Of a stretch of 64,000 nucleotides of DNA, positions 41,251 to 48,701 are shown piece after piece (position 1 is the stretch's first letter; each line of letters begins with the position of its first letter). Location of the stretch: the NCBI GenBank assembly GCA_039888615.1, contig JBDQQS010000002.1; one strand, given 5' to 3'. The position numbers and the translations under genes were made by a program. This DNA is from Flavimaribacter sp039888615. GTDB taxonomy: Bacteria; Pseudomonadota; Alphaproteobacteria; Rhizobiales; Rhizobiaceae. Below the pieces are notes generated by a model. It was not told the DNA's origin. It did no database searches and worked only from the letters and a program-made list of their open reading frames with translations.

Positions 41251-41619
41251 ATGGCAAGACCAAGCGAGATCAGAGTTTCTAAAGACCGGCGGGTTTTGAC
41301 GGTGAGTTTCGATAGTGGCGACGTCTATGCGCTGAGCGCCGAAATGCTACGGGTTCTGTCGCCATCGGCGGAAGTGCAGGGCCATTCACCCGATCAGCGC
41401 GTGACCGTTCCAGGCAAGATCAATGTCGAGATCGTTTCGGTTCAACCGGTTGGCAACTATGCCGTCAGGATCGGCTTCGACGACATGCACGACACCGGCA
41501 TATACACCTGGACCTACCTGCAAAAGCTGGGCAATGATCATGATCGCCTGTGGCAGGTCTATCTCGACGAACTCAGCGAAAAGGGGATGACCCGCGAAAG
41601 TGCCGACAGGTCACGATAA
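41251..41619 (+). CDS. DUF971 domain-containing protein
   Basis: A 122-residue protein with the DUF971 (gamma-butyrobetaine hydroxylase N-terminal-like) pattern: PSEIRVSKDRRVLTVSFDSG, AEMLRVLSPSAEVQGHS, then VQPVGNYAVRIGFDDMHDTG and YTWTYL. Stand-alone DUF971 proteins are often found near iron-sulfur or molybdenum cofactor genes, and here the gene is divergent from moaA (166-base gap). AGGATCG lies 5-6 bases before the ATG. No enzymatic role is established. Confidence 0.92.
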   Translation: MARPSEIRVSKDRRVLTVSFDSGDVYALSAEMLRVLSPSAEVQGHSPDQRVTVPGKINVEIVSVQPVGNYAVRIGFDDMHDTGIYTWTYLQKLGNDHDRLWQVYLDELSEKGMTRESADRSR

Positions 41620-41625
41620 GGATTC

Positions 41626-42084
41626 TCAGTCGCCCGGCTCTTCCATATTCGCGATCATGCGCTTCATGACATCGCCGACGAGGTCGCATTCTTCCGGCGT
41701 GCTGGTCGACATCGACATCTCGATGAGGCCAACTTCGATATCCAGTCCCTTGCGGGCGATTTCACGCCCCTTGTCGGTGAGATAGAGCCGGAGGACGCGC
41801 TTGTCGTCACTGTCCGGGCGGCGCTCGATCAGTCCTCGTTTCTCGATCTGCGGCAGCAGCATGCTGATATTGGAGCGTCCGACCAGCAGTTTGTGCGCAA
41901 GATCCTGCTGGGAGATCCCCTCGCTTCGATAGATATTAGCCAGAATGTCGAAATGCGGAAGCTTGATGTCCAGCGGCGCCAGTTCCTTCGCAAGGCGTTG
42001 TTTCACGACATGACAGGCGCGGGCGACGGCGATCCAGTTCCAGAATCTCTTATTGTCCCAGGGGAGCGGTTGATTATTGTTCAT
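41626..42084 (-). CDS. MarR family transcriptional regulator
   Basis: About 152 residues with the MarR winged helix: FDILANIYRSEGISQQDLAHKLLVGRSNIS (first 20 residues diagnostic) and the wing ERRPDSDDKRVLRLYLTDKG. I start at the ATG reading MNNNQPLPWDNK; an upstream in-frame ATG at 42138 would overlap the divergent hydrolase start. Neither has a good ribosome site, and the preferred start would lie close to its own -10, so leaderless translation is possible. It faces an alpha/beta hydrolase gene across a promoter region with inverted repeats, the usual MarR target layout. Confidence 0.92.
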   Translation of the reverse strand: MNNNQPLPWDNKRFWNWIAVARACHVVKQRLAKELAPLDIKLPHFDILANIYRSEGISQQDLAHKLLVGRSNISMLLPQIEKRGLIERRPDSDDKRVLRLYLTDKGREIARKGLDIEVGLIEMSMSTSTPEECDLVGDVMKRMIANMEEPGD

Positions 42085-42112
42085 AGTTGTACTATAATGT
42101 TCATGCTTGAAC
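42070..42112 (+). promoter_or_regulatory. Sigma70-type promoter with candidate MarR operator for the hydrolase gene
   Basis: TTGATT (42070-42075), a 17-base spacer and TATAAT (42093-42098) form a near-consensus promoter directed at the hydrolase gene. The palindrome GTTCA-TGCT-TGAAC (42099-42112) directly follows the -10, covering the expected transcription start, where a bound MarR dimer would block initiation. The -35 overlaps the first codons of the MarR gene if it starts at 42084. Confidence 0.6.
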
Positions 42113-42131
42113 TGTTTTAGAGATTCCGAAT

Positions 42132-43049
42132 ATGACATCTTTCAGCCAAAAGGTCACCCGGCTTGTCTTTGATATTGCTGGACGAATTTCTCCTGATACG
42201 GCGGGCGCCCTGGCGTTTCGCCTGTTCAGCCGCACGCCGTCGAAAAAGCCCTCCACCGTCAAGGCCCGCCGGGCGCTTGACGACGCCCGCAGCCGCATGG
42301 TTTCGGCGAGCCGAACACAGCTTGTGATTTCGACCGGCTGTGTCAACGCGCATCATTTCCGTGGAAGCAACCGTATTCACAGCGCCGAAACTGTGCTGGT
42401 GGTCCACGGTTGGGGATCGCGATCGGAATACATGATCACCTTGATAGAGCGAATCAGGGACAGCGGCCGAAATGTCGTTGCAATCGACCTTCCCGGTCAC
42501 GGACAATCGTCGGGGCGCAGCCTGACGATGGCGAACGCGGTGGAAGCCATCGACGCGGCCTGGCGGGAATTTGGTCCGTTCTCGGCGGTTGTCGGACATT
42601 CCTTCGGCGGAGCCGTGGCGCTCAATTCTGCGCGGGGCACGGTTTGCGGCGTAACGGCGAGAACGCCCCGCAAGCTGGTCTTGATTTCGGCGCCAAACAA
42701 CATTGCGGAAGTCTTTGTCCAGTTCGCCGAATGGATCGGCTTGCCGGAGGCGGCGCGCGGCGCCCTTTATGATCGTGTTCAAAAAGTCACCGGCAGGCCG
42801 TTGTCGTGCTTCGTCGGCACGCGGTTGCTTGCTGCAATGCCCATCCCCGCAATGGTTATCCATGCGCCCGACGACAAGGAGGTGTCCTGGACCGCGGCTG
42901 AGGAATTCGTCGCGGCAGGCAGCCATGTTCGCCTGGAACGGGCCGAGGGGCTGGGCCACCGCCGTATTCTCAACGCACCGGAGATTGGATCGTTGATCGC
43001 GGAATTCATCGACGCGCGTCCGGTTGACCCTCTGCGGGAAGCGGCTTGA
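42132..43049 (+). CDS. Alpha/beta hydrolase
   Basis: A 305-residue alpha/beta hydrolase with the oxyanion segment VVHGWGSRSEYM, the strand DLPGHGQSSGRSL and the nucleophile elbow GHSFGG. A late Asp in APDDKEVSW and the His of GLGHRRIL complete a plausible triad. The N-terminal 70 residues are basic and lack a signal peptide. It is divergent from the MarR gene and is probably its repressed target, so it may hydrolyse an ester-type inducer or toxicant. Substrate unknown. Confidence 0.9.
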   Translation: MTSFSQKVTRLVFDIAGRISPDTAGALAFRLFSRTPSKKPSTVKARRALDDARSRMVSASRTQLVISTGCVNAHHFRGSNRIHSAETVLVVHGWGSRSEYMITLIERIRDSGRNVVAIDLPGHGQSSGRSLTMANAVEAIDAAWREFGPFSAVVGHSFGGAVALNSARGTVCGVTARTPRKLVLISAPNNIAEVFVQFAEWIGLPEAARGALYDRVQKVTGRPLSCFVGTRLLAAMPIPAMVIHAPDDKEVSWTAAEEFVAAGSHVRLERAEGLGHRRILNAPEIGSLIAEFIDARPVDPLREAA

Positions 43050-43126
43050 GAGAACTCGTCTGTCGCAATACCGTGACGTTCATGTGACAATGCTCCGGGC
43101 ATTTCCAAAATACGACCGGAGGCTGC

Positions 43127-43738
43127 ATGTCGATTATCGAAACCGTCGAGCAACTGGAAGCAATTTACGGTCTTCCGCAAAAGACCTCTTTGGTAAAGGT
43201 CGCCAGCCGGATGACGCCGCAATACGCGCGAATCCTCGAAGCCTCGCCATTCTGCGCACTGGCGACTGTCGGGCCGGAAGGGCTCGATTGCTCTCCCCGA
43301 GGCGACTTGAAGGGTTTCGTGCGGATCGGCGACGAGAAGACGCTGCTCCTGCCCGATCGGCGCGGCAACAATCGTATCGATTCGCTGAGGAATATCGTGC
43401 GAGATCCGCGCGTGGCGCTGATGTTTCTGGTTCCGGGAAGCGGCAACGCGCTCAGGGTGAACGGCAGGGCCCAGATCAGCGTCGAACCGTCACTGCTCAA
43501 CAGTTTTGCAGTGCAGGAAAAGGCGCCGCGCAGCGTGATTGTCATCACAATCGACGAAATCTACTTCCAGTGCGCGCGCGCTATCGTTCGCTCGAAACTC
43601 TGGGATCCCGCGCAAAAGGTCGATCCGAAGACGTTACCGACCGCCGGAGACATCGTCGACGCGATGACCTCGGGAGAGATCGACGGCAAGGCATATGACG
43701 AGGAATGGCCCGGCCGGGCAGCCACGACGATGTGGTGA
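43127..43738 (+). CDS. Pyridoxamine 5'-phosphate oxidase-fold FMN-binding protein
   Basis: A 203-residue split-barrel flavoprotein of the MSMEG_1061-like PPOX group: FCALATVGPEGLDCSPRGD, LLLPDRRGNNRIDSLRNIV and DPRVALMFLVPGSGNALRVN are the FMN-phosphate and ring-contact segments. Such proteins bind FMN or F420 and reduce or sense small molecules; true PNPOx activity is unlikely. CGGAGG lies 4-5 bases before the ATG. It follows the hydrolase gene by 77 bases on the same strand. Confidence 0.87.
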   Translation: MSIIETVEQLEAIYGLPQKTSLVKVASRMTPQYARILEASPFCALATVGPEGLDCSPRGDLKGFVRIGDEKTLLLPDRRGNNRIDSLRNIVRDPRVALMFLVPGSGNALRVNGRAQISVEPSLLNSFAVQEKAPRSVIVITIDEIYFQCARAIVRSKLWDPAQKVDPKTLPTAGDIVDAMTSGEIDGKAYDEEWPGRAATTMW

Positions 43739-43744
43739 TCGCCA

Positions 43745-44806
43745 TCAGGCGCGCCAGTCGACCCAGCGTCCATGGAAATCGGCGCGGCCGAGCCGCTTCG
43801 CTTGCGCGCCTGGCCATTCGATCATCTGAAGGAGAGCGCCTGGGCGCTCATTATCTGCCTCCATGGACACCCAGAACAGGGGAGTGTCCAGTCCCGCTTT
43901 TCGGCCGGCCTTTTCTATCAAGGCGCTGCCCTTCTTCCTGGCCTCTTCCGGCAAGTACTGCCAGGCGATGGTATTGAAGACCACGTCGGCGTGTCCGGCG
44001 GGGCGCGTGTCAAGACGCTCCTCAAGCCATTGGACGGCGTCGGCGCGATCCACCACAAAGGGGTGTTCGCGCGCCAATTCAATGGCTGCGTCAAGGCGAT
44101 CGAGCCTGTCCTGCTGATCGGGCCAGGTATACGACCGCAACCGGATCCGGTCGTCTTCCGACGTCAGATCGAAGGGTCTCAGGTCGCAGCCGCGCCTGTC
44201 GGCGATCTCGAGATCGACCGTCGGCGCTTGACCGCCTTTCCATTCCGGTTCGAGGCGGACTGACGATCCCTTCTCTCCGTAGGCCTCGCCTGCGAATTTG
44301 TAATGAAAACGATCCATGAGCAGATTGAGGCCGGCGCTCGCGCCCACTTCCGACAGCCGCATTGGCAAACCCGTCTGCGCCGCGATTCTCAGCAGGGCAG
44401 GGTATATTGCGCTGGACCTGCGAATCTCGTTCGTCTGAGGCGGGCTGTCCAGGCAATGATCGACGAAGGTCTGATGTCGTACAATGGCTTGGCCGACAGT
44501 GTCAGCGACAACAGAGGAACCTGGCATCGTTCCGTGCGGCGGATAGATGGCCGCAAGGTCGGCGTCGAGGTTGCGAATCACCATCTGGTGAAGTGTTCCG
44601 GCCAGTCTCAACGGAATGGAATCGCCACTGCCGGAGATATCGCCTTCCCAGGTCGCCAGGCGCTGGCGCACAGGCGTATCAGGCAGGCCGTATTTGGCGA
44701 TGCTTCCCAGCAATAGCGCCGTGAACGGCGAGCCCAGTTTCTCGCAGGACTCGGCCTGGGACAGGAAGACTGCGTTGACCCGCTCAGGCAGGCGAAGCGG
44801 CGTCAT
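43745..44806 (-). CDS. DUF2332 domain-containing protein
   Basis: A 353-residue member of DUF2332 with motifs LLGSIAKYGLPDTPVRQRL near residue 30, EVGASAGLNLLMDRF (about 155) and FNTIAWQYLP and PLFWVSMEAD near the end. The EVGASAGLN segment looks like a nucleotide- or SAM-binding glycine loop, so a methyltransferase-like fold is possible, but no activity is known. The first 4 bases overlap the fumarase stop, showing coupling with fumA, an association I do not know from characterised operons. Confidence 0.85.
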   Translation of the reverse strand: MTPLRLPERVNAVFLSQAESCEKLGSPFTALLLGSIAKYGLPDTPVRQRLATWEGDISGSGDSIPLRLAGTLHQMVIRNLDADLAAIYPPHGTMPGSSVVADTVGQAIVRHQTFVDHCLDSPPQTNEIRRSSAIYPALLRIAAQTGLPMRLSEVGASAGLNLLMDRFHYKFAGEAYGEKGSSVRLEPEWKGGQAPTVDLEIADRRGCDLRPFDLTSEDDRIRLRSYTWPDQQDRLDRLDAAIELAREHPFVVDRADAVQWLEERLDTRPAGHADVVFNTIAWQYLPEEARKKGSALIEKAGRKAGLDTPLFWVSMEADNERPGALLQMIEWPGAQAKRLGRADFHGRWVDWRA

Positions 44807-46422
44807 CCGAGATTGAGCGCCTGAAAGAAATCGTTGCCCTTGTCGTCGATGACGATGAAGGCCGGGAAATTTTCGACCTCGATCTTCCAGATCGCCTCCA
44901 TCCCGAGTTCGGGATATTCGACGACGTCGACTCTCTTGATGCAGTCCTGGGCGAGCCGCGCGGCGGGGCCGCCGATCGATCCGAGGTAAAACCCGCCATG
45001 ACGGCCACAGGCGTCGCGCACCGCCTTCGAGCGATTGCCCTTGGCGAGCATGATCATCGATCCACCGAAGGACTGGAACTGGTCGACATAGCTATCCATG
45101 CGACCGGCGGTGGTGGGGCCGAAGGATCCGGAAGCGTAGCCTGTCGGCGTCTTGGCCGGACCTGCGTAATAGACAGGATGGTCCTTGAAATAATCCGGCA
45201 TCGCTTCGCCGTTTTCGAGACGCTCGCGGATTTTCGAGTGGGCGAGGTCACGCGCGACGATGATCGTGCCGTTCAGGGAAAGGCGAGTCTTTATAGGGTA
45301 TTGCGAAAGGTCCTTCAGGATCTGATTCATGGGGCGGTTAAGGTCGATATGCACCACATTGTCCGTCAGGCTGTCTTCGTCAATCTCTGGCATGTACTTA
45401 GCCGGATTGGTCTCGAGCTCTTCGATAAATACGCCGTCTTTCGTAATTTTTCCCTTGGCTTGCCGGTCGGCGGAACACGATACGCCTAATCCGATCGGCA
45501 ACGAGGCGCCGTGGCGGGGTAGGCGGATCACGCGCACGTCATGGCAGAAATATTTGCCGCCGAACTGTGCGCCGACGCCCATCTGTTGCGTCAGCTTGTG
45601 AACTTCGGCCTCCATCTCCAGATCGCGGAAAGCATGTCCGTCTTCGGAACCCCGGGTCGGCAATCCGTCGAGATATTTGGTCGAGGCAAGCTTGACGGTT
45701 TTCAAGTTCATTTCAGCGGACGTGCCGCCGATGACGATCGCCAGGTGATAAGGCGGGCAGGCCGCAGTCCCCAGCGTCAGGATCTTTTCCTTCAGAAATT
45801 CGATCAGGCGATCATGGGTCAGTAGCGAAGGCGTGCCCTGGTACAGGAAGGTCTTGTTGGCCGAGCCGCCGCCCTTGGCCACGAACAGAAACTTGTAGGC
45901 GTCTTCGCCCTCTTCGTAGATATCAATCTGCGCCGGCAGGTTGTTGCGCGTGTTCTTTTCCTCGAACATGGCGATCGGAGCAAGCTGGGAATAGCGCAGG
46001 TTTTTGTGTTCGTAGGCGTCGAGAACGCCTTTTGCGAGCGCTGCGTGGTCGCCGCCTTCGGTCCATACGCGGCGTCCCTTCTTCGCCATGATTATGGCTG
46101 TGCCAGTGTCCTGGCACATAGGCAAAACGCCACCGGCGGCGATATTCGCGTTTTTCAGCAGGTCGTAAGCCACGAACTTGTCGTTTTCCGTGGCTTCCGG
46201 GTCGTTGAGTATCGAGGCAAGCTGCTTGAGGTGCGCCGGGCGCAAAAGGTGATTGATGTCCGCGAAGGCAGCCTCGGTCAGCATGCGGATGCCTTCCTCG
46301 GCGACGGTAAGAATCTCCTGTCCCTTGAAACTGTCCACGGTCACGAAGTCGGAGGTCAGTTTTCTGTAGGGAGTTTCGTCCGTGTTCAGGGGAAACAACT
46401 CGGCGGCCGCCACATCTGACAT
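44803..46422 (-). CDS. fumA: Fumarate hydratase, class I (4Fe-4S)
   Basis: A 539-residue class I fumarase, converting fumarate and malate in the TCA cycle through an oxygen-labile 4Fe-4S cluster. Cys103 in PMCQDTGTA is the first cluster ligand; others fit SCSADRQAKG and AQDCIKRV. The C-terminal beta domain contains ASGSFGPTTAGRMDSYVD. The length matches FumA/FumB of E. coli (548). AGGTTGGATGA precedes the ATG. Many alphaproteobacteria carry class I or class II enzymes; a fumC elsewhere is not excluded. Downstream is DUF2332, overlapping by 4 bases. Confidence 0.95.
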   Translation of the reverse strand: MSDVAAAELFPLNTDETPYRKLTSDFVTVDSFKGQEILTVAEEGIRMLTEAAFADINHLLRPAHLKQLASILNDPEATENDKFVAYDLLKNANIAAGGVLPMCQDTGTAIIMAKKGRRVWTEGGDHAALAKGVLDAYEHKNLRYSQLAPIAMFEEKNTRNNLPAQIDIYEEGEDAYKFLFVAKGGGSANKTFLYQGTPSLLTHDRLIEFLKEKILTLGTAACPPYHLAIVIGGTSAEMNLKTVKLASTKYLDGLPTRGSEDGHAFRDLEMEAEVHKLTQQMGVGAQFGGKYFCHDVRVIRLPRHGASLPIGLGVSCSADRQAKGKITKDGVFIEELETNPAKYMPEIDEDSLTDNVVHIDLNRPMNQILKDLSQYPIKTRLSLNGTIIVARDLAHSKIRERLENGEAMPDYFKDHPVYYAGPAKTPTGYASGSFGPTTAGRMDSYVDQFQSFGGSMIMLAKGNRSKAVRDACGRHGGFYLGSIGGPAARLAQDCIKRVDVVEYPELGMEAIWKIEVENFPAFIVIDDKGNDFFQALNLG

Positions 46423-46529
46423 TCATCCAACCTTTCGCAGTTGCCGGAACGCAGCAGTCGACGCTCCTTTATCGGTTGGCATCTAATTATTGAGGGGCGG
46501 CGGTGACGTCAATTATAATCGTTCGAAAC

Positions 46530-46555
46530 TAAACCGGCCGCTTTCACGGCCGGTT
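46530..46555 (-). terminator. Probable intrinsic terminator of the TPR gene
   Basis: A 9-base perfect inverted repeat (46532-46540 with 46547-46555) around a 6-base loop lies 28 bases past the TPR gene stop. On the minus strand the stem is followed by TAGTTTCG, a moderately T-rich run. The hairpin also separates this gene from fumA. Confidence 0.6.
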
Positions 46556-46582
46556 GGACGTCGTTTCGCTGCTCTGCGATCG

Positions 46583-47107
46583 TCAGCTTTCGGTGTCGCG
46601 GATGTAGTTGGCGATGTGTCCGGAAAGCTGCTGGTACTCGCCGCATTCACGACTGCTGCAGAGCTTCTGGATCGTCGCCAGCTGTTGCAGCGCGCCTTTC
46701 AGGTCACCCTTCTGAAGAAGGGCTTCACCGTAATATTCACGCACGAGCGTATATTCGGGATCGATCTCCATCGCCTGTCTGTAATATTCCATGCCCACAT
46801 CGATACGGCCGAGCTTTCGGTTGGAGAAGCCGAGGTAGTTCAGAACACGCTTGTCGCTCGCGTCTGCAGTCTGCAGCATCTCGATGGCTTTCTCATACTG
46901 GCCGGCGTTTGCGAAATCGCGACCTTGCTGAAACCGGTATTCCATTTCATTTTCTGAATTCTTCCTGACGCATTTCTTGGCCGTCTCGTCCCAGACATAG
47001 CCGGAATTGCAGGTGTTGCCGCTGTTTCCGGCGGAAAACACCGGCGTAACCGTCATAGTGCCTGCGGTGACGAACAATGCGGCGCATGTGACTTGAAATA
47101 GCTTCAT
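46583..47107 (-). CDS. Secreted tetratricopeptide repeat protein
   Basis: A 174-residue protein with a signal peptide (VTCAALFVTAGTMTVTPVFS then AGN), a short Cys-containing region (NTCNSGYVWDETAKKCVRK, two cysteines likely disulfide-bonded) and at least three TPR units over residues 60-160 (FANAGQYEKAIEMLQ; IDVGMEYYRQAMEIDPE; LLQKGDLKGALQQL). It probably works as a periplasmic scaffold. AGAGGGAAT lies before the chosen ATG; an earlier in-frame start is not supported. A similar TPR/Cys arrangement occurs in many Rhizobiales genomes without known function. Confidence 0.85.
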   Translation of the reverse strand: MKLFQVTCAALFVTAGTMTVTPVFSAGNSGNTCNSGYVWDETAKKCVRKNSENEMEYRFQQGRDFANAGQYEKAIEMLQTADASDKRVLNYLGFSNRKLGRIDVGMEYYRQAMEIDPEYTLVREYYGEALLQKGDLKGALQQLATIQKLCSSRECGEYQQLSGHIANYIRDTES

Positions 47108-47362
47108 TTCATTCCCTCTGATGAAGTTGCGTTTCAGCGTTTCAGATCGGATGCCAATCCAGGCTTTGAGAATAGTAAAACTCAGGATTGACGACATTAC
47201 TACAACGTTACTACCGATATTGAGATAGGGAGAATGGTATTTTTTCAAGGCAGGGTAGAAAATTGGAGATCCGGATTCGATGGCAAGAACCGGAGTGTGC
47301 GTTTTTACAGTTCGAAGTAGCTTGCTGCTCGAAATCGATCCATTATTTTTGAGGACAGGACA

Positions 47363-48451
47363 ATGCTGGACCTGACGACGCCGATGAAAAACAATCCGTC
47401 AATCGACAATGACGACGCCTGCTGGGAGGCGGTCCTGAACCGCGACCAATCCGCTGACGGACGTTTCGTTTATGCGGTCGTAACCACGGGCGTGTTTTGC
47501 CGGCCGTCATGTCCTTCCAGAAAGGGCTTGCGCAAGAATGTGCGGTACTACGAAGATCCGGCTGAAGCCCTTAAGAACGGGTTTCGTCCATGCAAACGTT
47601 GTGATCCGCTTTCCTTGGCAGTTAATCGCAAACAGGATGCGATCGAGGCGGCTTGCCGATTGATCGAAGAGAGCGTCGAAATCCCCGACCTCGACGACCT
47701 CGCCAGAGAGGCCGGCATGAGCAAGTTTCATTTCCATCGCAAGTTCAAGGCTGCGACAGGCATAACGCCCAAGGCCTATGCGGCGGCGACAAGGGCGGAG
47801 CGGATGCGCGGCAATCTGGCCTCCGGCGCTTCCGTGACCGAGGCGATCTATGACGCCGGCTACAATGCGAGCAGTCGCTTCTATGATGAAGCGGCGAACC
47901 GGCTGGGCATGCAGCCGCGACAATTCCGCGACGGAGGACGCGACGCCGAAATACGGTTCGCTGTTGGAGAATGCTCGCTCGGTTCGATACTGGTCGCCGC
48001 CACAGATAAAGGAGTGTGTTCAATCGAATTCGCCGACGATCCCGAAATTCTTGTCACTCGCCTGCAGGACCGTTTCGGCAAGGCGCGCCTCGTCGGCGCG
48101 GACAAGGATTTCGAAGAACTGGTCGCCCGCATCGTCGGGCATGTCGAGAGACCCGAAGGCTCGCTCGATCTCCCGCTGGATATTCGCGGCACGGCCTTTC
48201 AGGAAAAAGTCTGGGCGGCGCTCAGAGCAATTCCCGCCGGCGCCACTGCAAGCTACGCAGACATTGCGGCGACGATTGGCCAACCCGGCGCGCAGCGGGC
48301 CGTCGGCGCCGCCTGCCGGTCCAATCCGGTGGCCATGGCGATACCATGTCACCGGGTTGTGCGGACGGACGGTCGCATCTCGGGTTATCGGTGGGGAATT
48401 GAACGGAAGGAAGCTTTGTTGACCCGGGAATATGCCCTGGCGGCGGAATGA
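47363..48451 (+). CDS. ada: Bifunctional Ada: transcriptional activator and O6-methylguanine-DNA methyltransferase
   Basis: A 362-residue Ada protein. The N-terminal zinc domain has Cys46, Cys50, Cys77 and Cys80, with Cys46 in FCRPSC as the methylphosphotriester acceptor. An AraC-type helix-turn-helix spans about residues 92-185 (AREAGMSKFHFHRKFKAATG). The C-terminal methyltransferase ends with the active-site Cys329 in AIPCHRVV. Methylation of the N-terminal Cys would turn it into an activator of its own gene and other alkylation repair genes. GAGGACAGGA precedes the ATG. A 255-base non-coding region lies upstream. Confidence 0.96.
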   Translation: MLDLTTPMKNNPSIDNDDACWEAVLNRDQSADGRFVYAVVTTGVFCRPSCPSRKGLRKNVRYYEDPAEALKNGFRPCKRCDPLSLAVNRKQDAIEAACRLIEESVEIPDLDDLAREAGMSKFHFHRKFKAATGITPKAYAAATRAERMRGNLASGASVTEAIYDAGYNASSRFYDEAANRLGMQPRQFRDGGRDAEIRFAVGECSLGSILVAATDKGVCSIEFADDPEILVTRLQDRFGKARLVGADKDFEELVARIVGHVERPEGSLDLPLDIRGTAFQEKVWAALRAIPAGATASYADIAATIGQPGAQRAVGAACRSNPVAMAIPCHRVVRTDGRISGYRWGIERKEALLTREYALAAE

Positions 48452-48647
48452 AAGACTGATTCTCGTGGCCCGGTCCTGTCCCGATCCTGACCGCCCGCTC
48501 CGGGCCGCCGGGTGATTGGGTGGTGCATGAATACCTCAGTTGCAATCAAATTTTCATGAGATAGCCCTAATTTTACTATTTTTAACCATGATAATATTGC
48601 ATGGCATGGCTTGCACACCGTAGCTATGTTTCCGGAGAACGCGGGTG

Positions 48648-48672
48648 GGAACGCATCTTTCATTCATTCGTT
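48648..48672 (+). promoter_or_regulatory. EcfG (general stress response) promoter for the L,D-transpeptidase gene
   Basis: GGAAC at 48648-48652, a 16-base spacer and CGTT at 48669-48672 match the EcfG consensus exactly. The transpeptidase ATG is 29 bases downstream, with GGAG in the leader. The match is direct; dependence on EcfG is inferred. Confidence 0.7.
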
Positions 48673-48701
48673 CTTGTGCGGGATGAACAACGGAGACTGA
48701 T

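Noticed and set aside
41106..41282. Open frame upstream of DUF971 beginning MNFKYSPKPS
   Set aside because: Overlaps the DUF971 start in another frame, no convincing ribosome site and basic, non-protein-like composition.
47108..47362. Ada box upstream of ada
   Set aside because: No clear AAAGCGCA-like element; autoregulation is assumed from the family, not read from this sequence.
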